Below, piece after piece: positions 59,473-64,000 of a DNA stretch of 64,000 bases (positions within the stretch are counted from its first letter, which is position 1; each line of letters starts with the position of its first letter). Made by a program: the position numbers and the translations under genes. The stretch is from Actinomadura hibisca NBRC 15177. Its GTDB lineage: Bacteria > Actinomycetota > Actinomycetes > Streptosporangiales > Streptosporangiaceae. The DNA lies in assembly GCF_001552635.1 (NCBI RefSeq), contig NZ_BCRO01000039.1, positions 141,951 to 205,950 of the forward strand, given 5' to 3'. The notes under the pieces were generated by a model that was not told the DNA's origin, searched no databases, and saw nothing but the letters and a program-made list of their open reading frames with translations.

Positions 59473-60057
59473 ATGCCTCACGAAAGCAGGAATCCACTGT
59501 CTCGCCTCGATCCCAACGCCCCGCTGGTGCTCGACACGAGAGCCCTGAGCAGGCAGCCGGGGTCTTCGCGGGAGAAGACCCTGACCGTGCCGGCCCCGGA
59601 GAACTTCGGCGTCGAGATGGTGGGCGTGCCCGAAGGCGCCGAGATCGAGCTGGACCTCCGGCTCGAAGCGGTGCTCGAAGGCGTGCTCATCACCGGCACG
59701 GCGCGCGTCCCCCTCGACGGGGAGTGCGCGCGCTGCCTGGACCCGATCGCCTCGACCTTCGAGGCGGACTTCCAGGAGCTCTTCGTTTATCCTGACACCC
59801 GCTCCGGCGGAAACGCGGACGACGACGAGCTCCGACTCGAGGACGATCTGATCGACCTCGAACCGGTGCTCCGCGACGCGGTGCTGCTCGCACTGCCGCT
59901 GTCGCCGCTGTGCCGGGACGACTGTCCCGGCCTGTGCCCGGAGTGCGGTGTGCGGCTGGCTGACGCCGGCCCCGAACACCACCATGATGTCGCCGACCCC
60001 CGGTGGGCGGCGCTGCAAGGGCTTGTCGACCAACGAGAAGGAAAGCAGGAGGGCTGA
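59473..60057 (+). CDS. DUF177 (YceD-like) protein
   Basis: 194 residues. PLVLDTRALSRQPGSSREKTLTVPAPENFGVEM, a central GECARCLDPIASTFEADFQELFVYP, a long acidic loop and C-terminal CRDDCPGLCPECGVRL with extra Cys. The family precedes rpmF almost everywhere and is tied to 23S rRNA or ribosome assembly. The ATG could be too early; relatives begin near SRLDPNAPLV. rpmF starts 1 base after its stop. Confidence 0.9.
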   Translation: MPHESRNPLSRLDPNAPLVLDTRALSRQPGSSREKTLTVPAPENFGVEMVGVPEGAEIELDLRLEAVLEGVLITGTARVPLDGECARCLDPIASTFEADFQELFVYPDTRSGGNADDDELRLEDDLIDLEPVLRDAVLLALPLSPLCRDDCPGLCPECGVRLADAGPEHHHDVADPRWAALQGLVDQREGKQEG

Positions 60058-60058
60058 C

Positions 60059-60238
60059 GTGGCCGTCCCGAAGCGTAAGAAGTCGCGCAGCAACACGCGG
60101 CACCGGCGTTCGCAGTGGAAGACCGCGGCGCCCACCCTGGTCGAGTGCCCGACCTGCCGCGACCAGAAGCTGCCGCACACCGCGTGCGCGACCTGCGGCA
60201 CCTACGACCGCCGGCAGGTCACCGCGCCGTCGGCCTGA
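60059..60238 (+). CDS. rpmF: Ribosomal protein bL32, zinc-binding form
   Basis: 59 residues. AVPKRKKSRSNTRHRRSQWK, then ECPTCRDQKLPHTACATCGTY with two CxxC pairs binding zinc. The GTG follows AGGAGGGCTGAC. Coupled to the DUF177 gene. The 258 bases after it, up to rnc, hold no gene that I can support; plsX, common at this place in other bacteria, is absent. Confidence 0.96.
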   Translation: MAVPKRKKSRSNTRHRRSQWKTAAPTLVECPTCRDQKLPHTACATCGTYDRRQVTAPSA

Positions 60239-60496
60239 TCTGCGCCGAGCGTTCCGGGGGGCGGCCCCGCGTCATGGCACGCGGCCGCCCCTCCGGACGC
60301 CCGGAGGCACCCTGACCCACCCGGCGCGAGGCGTCGGCCGAAGTCAGGCGGAGCGACCGGCCCGGACCGGCGCCCGGAGCCGTGGTGCACGCCGGGATCG
60401 ACACCGGCGCGCACCTCGTCTTCGCGGACCTTTCCCCGGCCCGCCGCCCCGCCGCTCCCGCCGCCGCGCGCCCCAACGGCCTTGTGAGGAGGGGCT

Positions 60497-61246
60497 GTGA
60501 GCGGCAAGAAGGCCGACCCGACGGCCGACCGCGCGGAACTGATCACCGCGCTGGGCGTCGAGGTCTCCGCCGACCTGCTGGAACGCGCGCTGACGCACCG
60601 TTCCTACGCCTACGAGAACGGCGGACTGCCGACCAACGAGCGCCTGGAGTTCCTGGGCGACTCGGTGCTCGGCCTGGTGGTCACCGACACCCTGTTCCGG
60701 GGCCACCCCGACCTGCCCGAGGGGCAGCTCGCCAAGCTGCGCGCCGCGGTCGTGAACATGCGGGCGCTGGCGGGCGTGGCCCGCACGCTGGGCGTGGGCG
60801 CCCACATCCGGCTGGGCCGGGGCGAGGAGGGCACCGGGGGCCGCGACAAGGACTCGATCCTGGCCGACACCCTGGAGGCCCTGATCGGCGCCGTCTACCT
60901 CGACCGCGGCCTGGACGAGGCCGGGGCGCTGGTGCACCGCCTGTTCGACGGCCTCATCGACCGCTCGGCGGGCCTGGGCGCCGGCCTGGACTGGAAGACC
61001 TCCCTCCAGGAGCTGACGGCCGTGGAGGAGCTCGGCGTCCCCGAGTACCACGTCACCGAGAGCGGCCCCGACCACCAGAAGACCTTCCGCGCCGCGGTGC
61101 GGGTCGGCGGCATCGCCTACGGCTCGGGCGAGGGGCGCAGCAAGAAGGAGGCCGAGCAGCACGCGGCCGAGGCGGCCTGGACCGCGATCCGGGAGAGCGT
61201 CGTCAAGCGCGAGGCCGCAGGAGCGGAAGCCGCGGGCACGGCATGA
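60497..61246 (+). CDS. rnc: Ribonuclease III
   Basis: 249 residues. RNase III domain with ALTHRSYAYENGG, NERLEFLGDSVLGLVV (signature) and DTLEALIGAVYLDRG; then a dsRNA-binding domain (DWKTSLQELTAVEELGVPEYHVTESGPDHQKTF...SKKEAEQHAAEAAW). It processes rRNA and regulates antibiotic genes in streptomycetes (AbsB). GTG start after GAGGAGGGGCT. Its stop overlaps the next start (ATGA). Confidence 0.97.
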   Translation: MSGKKADPTADRAELITALGVEVSADLLERALTHRSYAYENGGLPTNERLEFLGDSVLGLVVTDTLFRGHPDLPEGQLAKLRAAVVNMRALAGVARTLGVGAHIRLGRGEEGTGGRDKDSILADTLEALIGAVYLDRGLDEAGALVHRLFDGLIDRSAGLGAGLDWKTSLQELTAVEELGVPEYHVTESGPDHQKTFRAAVRVGGIAYGSGEGRSKKEAEQHAAEAAWTAIRESVVKREAAGAEAAGTA

Positions 61247-61440
61247 CCGCCTCGGAGAACGCGCCGCTCCTGCCCTACCGGCTGCTCACCGGGCCCGACG
61301 ACGCGGCGTTCTGCCGCCGGGTGAGCGCGCTCCTGGAGCAGGGGTACCGGCTGCACGGCTCGCCCGCCCTGACCTTCGACGGCGAACGGGTGATCGCGGC
61401 CCAGGCCCTGGTGCTGCCCGAGGCATCGGCCGATGCCTGA
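61243..61440 (+). CDS. DUF1737 small protein
   Basis: 65 residues. LLPYRLLTGPDDAAFCRRVSALLEQGYRLHGSPALTFDGERVIAAQALV is the DUF1737 pattern (YRLLTG..D..FC..V...L..GY.L.GSP). Role unknown. It is coupled to rnc by ATGA and overlaps mutM by 8 bases, so expression is tied to both. Confidence 0.85.
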   Translation: MTASENAPLLPYRLLTGPDDAAFCRRVSALLEQGYRLHGSPALTFDGERVIAAQALVLPEASADA

Positions 61441-62311
61441 GCTTCCCGAAGTGGAAGTGGTGCGGGACGGCCTGGAACGCTGGGTGACCGGACGCACCAT
61501 CACGACCGCCGAGGTGCTCCACCCGCGCGCCGTCCGCCGCCACCTGGCGGGCCCCGACGACTTCGCGGCCCGCCTGGCGGGCCAGACGATCGCGGGCCCG
61601 CGCCGCAGGGGCAAGTACCTGTGGCTGCCGCTGGCGGGCGACAGGGAAGCCCTCCTGGCCCACCTGGGCATGAGCGGCCAGCTGCTGGTCAACGCCCCGG
61701 ACAGGCCCGAGGAGAAGCACCTGCGGGTCCGCGTGGCGTTCACCCAGGACGACCTGGACCTGCGCTTCGTGGACCAGCGAACCTTCGGCCACCTGATGGT
61801 CGCCGACCTGGTGCCGGACCCGTTCGACCCCGGCGGCAGCGTCCCCGAGCCGATCGCGCACATCGCGGCGGACCCGCTGGAGGACGCCTTCGACGAGGAG
61901 CGCTTCTTCCAGGCGCTGCGCCGCCGCCGGACGGGCGTCAAGCGGGCCCTGCTGGACCAGTCGCTGATCAGTGGCGTGGGCAACATCTACGCCGACGAGG
62001 CCCTGTGGCGCGCCCAACTGCACTGGGCCCGCCCGACCGAGACGATGACCCGCGCCGAGGCGTCCCGCGTCCTGACGGCGGCGCGAGAGGTCATGGCGTC
62101 CGCGCTCAGGGCGGGCGGCACCTCCTTCGACAGCCTGTACGTCAACGTGAACGGGGAGAGCGGCTACTTCGAACGCTCGCTGGACGCCTACGGCCGCCGG
62201 GACGAACCGTGCCGCCGCTGCGGGTCGCCGATCCGCCGCGAGGTGTTCATGAACCGCTCGTCGTTCAGCTGCCCGACCTGCCAGCCCCGCCCGCGCCGGG
62301 CACGCGCCTAG
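61433..62311 (+). CDS. mutM: Formamidopyrimidine-DNA glycosylase
   Basis: 292 residues. MPELPEVEVVRDGLERWV with the catalytic Pro2/Glu3, the GKYLWLPL Lys, HLGMSGQLLV, GVGNIYADEALWRAQLHWARPT and a C-terminal zinc finger CRRCGSPIRREVFMNRSSFSCPTCQ. It removes oxidised purines and nicks the site. It begins within the DUF1737 gene. Confidence 0.97.
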   Translation: MPELPEVEVVRDGLERWVTGRTITTAEVLHPRAVRRHLAGPDDFAARLAGQTIAGPRRRGKYLWLPLAGDREALLAHLGMSGQLLVNAPDRPEEKHLRVRVAFTQDDLDLRFVDQRTFGHLMVADLVPDPFDPGGSVPEPIAHIAADPLEDAFDEERFFQALRRRRTGVKRALLDQSLISGVGNIYADEALWRAQLHWARPTETMTRAEASRVLTAAREVMASALRAGGTSFDSLYVNVNGESGYFERSLDAYGRRDEPCRRCGSPIRREVFMNRSSFSCPTCQPRPRRARA

Positions 62312-62323
62312 GAAAGAACGCCC

Positions 62324-62608
62324 ATGGACGAGCAGGAGACCGTGCGGTTGACGGCCTGGGCGAGGGGCCGGGTGCAGGGCGTGGGCTTCCGCTGGTGGGT
62401 GCGTGCCCGTGCCTTGGAACTCGGCCTGGTAGGGAGCGCGAGCAACCTGCGCGACGGCCGGGTCGAGGTGATCGCGGAAGGCCCCCGCCCGTCCTGCGAG
62501 AAACTGCTGGAACTCCTGCGCGGCTCCGGGACTCCGGGGCACGTCACGGGCGTGGCCGAACGCTGGAGCGAGCCTCGCGGCGGCCTTTACGGTTTCGTGG
62601 AACAGTGA
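62324..62608 (+). CDS. acyP: Acylphosphatase
   Basis: 94 residues. AWARGRVQGVGFRWWVRARALELGLVGSASNLRDGRVEVIAEG contains the phosphate-binding GRVQGVGFR (catalytic Arg) and the Asn in SNLRDG. It hydrolyses acyl phosphates. 12 bases after mutM. In many actinomycetes smc follows; here it does not within the window. Confidence 0.95.
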   Translation: MDEQETVRLTAWARGRVQGVGFRWWVRARALELGLVGSASNLRDGRVEVIAEGPRPSCEKLLELLRGSGTPGHVTGVAERWSEPRGGLYGFVEQ

Positions 62609-62787
62609 CGGGGTAGGGAAATCCGGTTTGTACCTGCTAAACTAGGGACGACAGGTTGTTACCGGCCCGTGATGTCCATCTTGACCAGGACCACGCCCGG
62701 TGCGACTCTAGACGATACGCGCACCGACATCTCGTCGCTCTTTGTGCGCGGTTCCTGCTGGTTACTCAGCGTGGAGGACCCTTAGTC

Positions 62788-62985
62788 ATGGCGAAGGCTC
62801 TACTCGGCCACGTCGGCGGTCCCGACCCCCGGATGGTGTCGGAGATGCGACGTCTTCAGCAGCGAGTACGCGATCTGGAAGCCGAGCTCGCCCGGCTCCA
62901 GACCGAGAACGACGCGCTCGCGACGGCCGCCGACGGCGATGTGATGTCGCTCGGCGTCAAGGACCGCGAACCGGCGCTGACCTGA
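62788..62985 (+). CDS. Small coiled-coil protein
   Basis: 65 residues. A short start (AKALLGHVGGPDPRMV) then a heptad-pattern helix SEMRRLQQRVRDLEAELARLQTENDAL, ending in a flexible tail. Likely a dimeric coiled coil. No known domain. GTGGAGGACC before the ATG is a fair site, and TAAACT (62638-62643) upstream may be a -10 box. Function unknown. Confidence 0.75.
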   Translation: MAKALLGHVGGPDPRMVSEMRRLQQRVRDLEAELARLQTENDALATAADGDVMSLGVKDREPALT

Positions 62986-63015
62986 CCCGGCGCCTTTTTC
63001 GAGAATGATCTGAGA

Positions 63016-63043
63016 GGGACGCCCGCGACGGCGTCCCTTCCCT
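63016..63043 (+). terminator. Terminator after the coiled-coil gene
   Basis: GGGACGCC, 6-base loop, GGCGTCCC, then TTCCCTTT. It ends the acyP/coiled-coil transcript. Confidence 0.75.
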
Positions 63044-63105
63044 TTGTCCGACGTACGCGTTGATCAGCGCAAATGCCGGATCGAAAGGCACGGTCGCCCT
63101 GGAAT

Positions 63106-63128
63106 GCGGCGTACCTTGAGTACGCCGC
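63106..63128. promoter_or_regulatory. Perfect 9-bp inverted repeat, possible operator
   Basis: GCGGCGTAC, 5 bases (CTTGA), GTACGCCGC. No T-run follows, so an operator or protein-binding site is more likely than a terminator. No adjacent regulator. Confidence 0.45.
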
Positions 63129-63376
63129 ACGGCGACGGCTACCCGGAGACCGACGGACGACCGGTCGCGAACACGCTCGGTGATTGCGACAAATGGTTCA
63201 CACCGTTGGTGTTCATGGCGGAGCCCTATCGGCGCTCCCGTCGGCCGCAACCGGCCAGGGGTATACCGGGGCCTGGATCGCGGCTTTTGGCGTACCGCTT
63301 TTCCGTGTGCGGCGGTTGTGGTGGCTGAGTGCGGTGACCGCGACGGTTAGGCGGTTACCCGTGGCGGATGCGTCGC

Positions 63377-63610
63377 CTACCTGCGGCGGCCGCGTCGGCG
63401 GGCCTCATCCGTCCAGGACAGATCCTCACCGCTGTTCCCGGTGCTGCCGCGATTCCAGGCGCGCATGTCACGACGGGTTTCACGCAGCTCGGCGGAGAGT
63501 TCGGAGCCACCCCGAAGCCGGTGCCGCCGCCGTCTGGCACGCTAGTCGAAGACGGCACCGTAGGCGAGAAGCAGGCCGACGAAGATCAGAACTCCTAGCC
63601 ACCACCACAT
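63377..63610 (-). pseudogene. Small membrane-protein gene split by an in-frame TAG
   Basis: The first part, 22 residues (MWWWLGVLIF then GLLLAYGAVFD), is a perfect membrane helix and ends at TAG (63544-63542). The same frame continues for 54 further codons as a basic stretch (RARRRRHRLRGG) and an amphipathic helix (SELSAELRETRRDMRAWNR; EDLSWTDEARRR) to TAG at 63379-63377. Together they have the normal layout of a small actinobacterial single-pass protein with cytoplasmic tail. Either a nonsense mutation, read-through, or a short peptide with an unrelated tail. No strong ribosome site. Confidence 0.55.
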
Positions 63611-63740
63611 GGGGACATGGTGGGGGTGGTCGTGGTTGTTGTCACCCTTCCTTTGGGTGGTCTTTGTGGGGGTGGGGTGCCTCGGGGTGGGGAGGGGCTA
63701 GCGGTTGCGCTGGTTGCTTGGTTAGTTGTGCTCGTGCCAA
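63611..63740. other. Non-coding, G/T-rich stretch
   Basis: Strand-biased composition (many GGTTG/GGGTGG runs on the plus strand) leading into the repeats. No gene supported. Confidence 0.5.
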
Positions 63741-63812
63741 GCGTGCGCTCCGCGCTAAGGGCACGCTCCGCGCAAAGCGTGCGCTCCGCGCTAGAGGCAC
63801 GCTCCGCGTTTT
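63741..63812. repeat. Two tandem 36-bp direct repeats
   Basis: Units 63741-63776 and 63777-63812 both begin GCGTGCGCTCCGCGCTA and share GCACGCTCCGCG; they differ at an internal AGG/GAG and the last four bases. Each unit itself contains two near-copies of CGCTCCGCG. A third partial copy, GCGCTCCGCGCG, follows at 63813. Confidence 0.9.
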
Positions 63813-63825
63813 GCGCTCCGCGCGA

Positions 63826-64000
63826 CTACCTCAGCCCGCGCTTCGCGCGTGCCCAACAACGCCAGCCCCGCGCCCGACACATGACCAGCAACCTCAACCC
63901 CGCGCCCCGCGCGTGACCAAGAACCTCAACCCGCGCCCTGCACCCAACCAATGACCCCAGCCCCGCGCGCGAACCATCACAACTACCTCAGCCGCCGGGG
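63826..64000. repeat. Degenerate ~32-bp tandem repeat reaching the window edge
   Basis: Five to six imperfect units with the shared core CCTCA(A/G)CCC(C)GCGC...GCG..(T)GACCA..AA; the best pair is CCTCAACCCCGCGCCCCGCG and CCTCAACCCGCGCCCTGCA. Non-coding in all frames by composition. It may extend beyond base 64000. Confidence 0.7.

Larger units (their letters stand above)
62986..63376. other. Non-coding stretch with terminator and one long palindrome
   Basis: About 390 bases. After the terminator (63016-63043) the DNA is less GC-biased at third positions in all frames, and the open frames found lack ribosome sites and coding-type composition. The only clear structure is the inverted repeat at 63106-63128. 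I see no gene here. Confidence 0.6.

Noticed and set aside
60003..60500. Possible gene between rpmF and rnc (where plsX might be expected)
   Set aside because: The frame overlaps rpmF in another phase and is Arg/Pro-rich without similarity; no plsX motif.
63044..63328. 94-codon plus-strand frame with TTG start
   Set aside because: Overlaps a terminator tail and a long palindrome; mixed third-position GC and no ribosome site.
63741..63812. Short repeats considered as a CRISPR array
   Set aside because: Units are contiguous without unique spacers, and no cas genes are in the window.
63184..63954. 256-codon plus-strand frame at the right end
   Set aside because: Arg/Trp/Cys-rich, runs through tandem repeats, no ribosome site or conserved motif, third-position GC not gene-like.

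Overview
The window is very GC-rich, with many GTG starts, genes chained by 4-base ATGA/GTGA overlaps, and marker genes of high-GC Gram-positives (cofC for F420, an NdgR-type IclR regulator beside leuCD, an EspR-like DNA-binding protein, a SigE-family sigma factor, CYP51). I read it as the chromosome of a filamentous actinomycete, most likely Streptosporangiales or Actinomadura-like. That placement is an inference from gene content and order. I see no rRNA, IS element, prophage structural gene or CRISPR array.

Layout. 0-21 kb: surface or secreted proteins (a CBM2-like membrane protein, a BNR-type beta-propeller), small enzymes (FAH, DUF2461, VOC), a PadR/VOC divergent pair with tandem operators, tRNA-Gln plus two identical tRNA-Glu genes, a polar amino-acid ABC transporter next to a SAM hydrolase and a NUDIX gene, two DUF202 proteins, a MerR/thioredoxin-like pair, and a GH3 glucosidase with a divergent TetR. 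21-30 kb: conserved actinobacterial core, ndgR<>leuCD, a small ORF, hup, cofC, plsC-gpsA, a cystathionine-synthase-like gene without its PLP lysine, and ddl. 30-46 kb: an accessory block inserted between ddl and the DUF3515/Lrp/thiL group. It holds a propeller lipoprotein, a shrunken formamidase-like gene, a four-gene dehydrogenase operon (CMD, HIBADH-type, SDR, ALDH), a divergent oxygenase-like operon (unknown, ferritin-like diiron protein, PDR reductase), a Ser/Thr kinase, three unusual tRNA genes, a SigE-type sigma/membrane pair, and a TetR-P450-SDR-CYP51-ferredoxin-NTF2-like operon. 46-63 kb: core again (DUF3515, Lrp-type RAM, thiL, thiD, rpmB, DAK2, recG, rsmD, coaD, DUF177, rpmF, rnc, mutM, acyP), interrupted by an MFS pump, a HEAT-repeat protein and a PBP. 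63-64 kb: non-coding, repeat-rich DNA with a small membrane-protein gene split by an in-frame amber codon.

How it fits together. The strongest system-level signal is that the CYP51 operon (41.5-46.2 kb) and the ALDH operon with its divergent partner (32.2-38.4 kb) carry the same palindrome, TCTGGACA-N2-TGTCC(A/G)GA. In both places it overlaps a GTG start codon and a leaderless-looking promoter. As I recall, the same enzyme set forms one contiguous locus in Mycobacterium tuberculosis (Rv0762c-Rv0771), so here one regulon seems to be split by about 6 kb. The diiron protein and reductase between the halves may be further oxygenase parts of the same lipid or steroid-like pathway.
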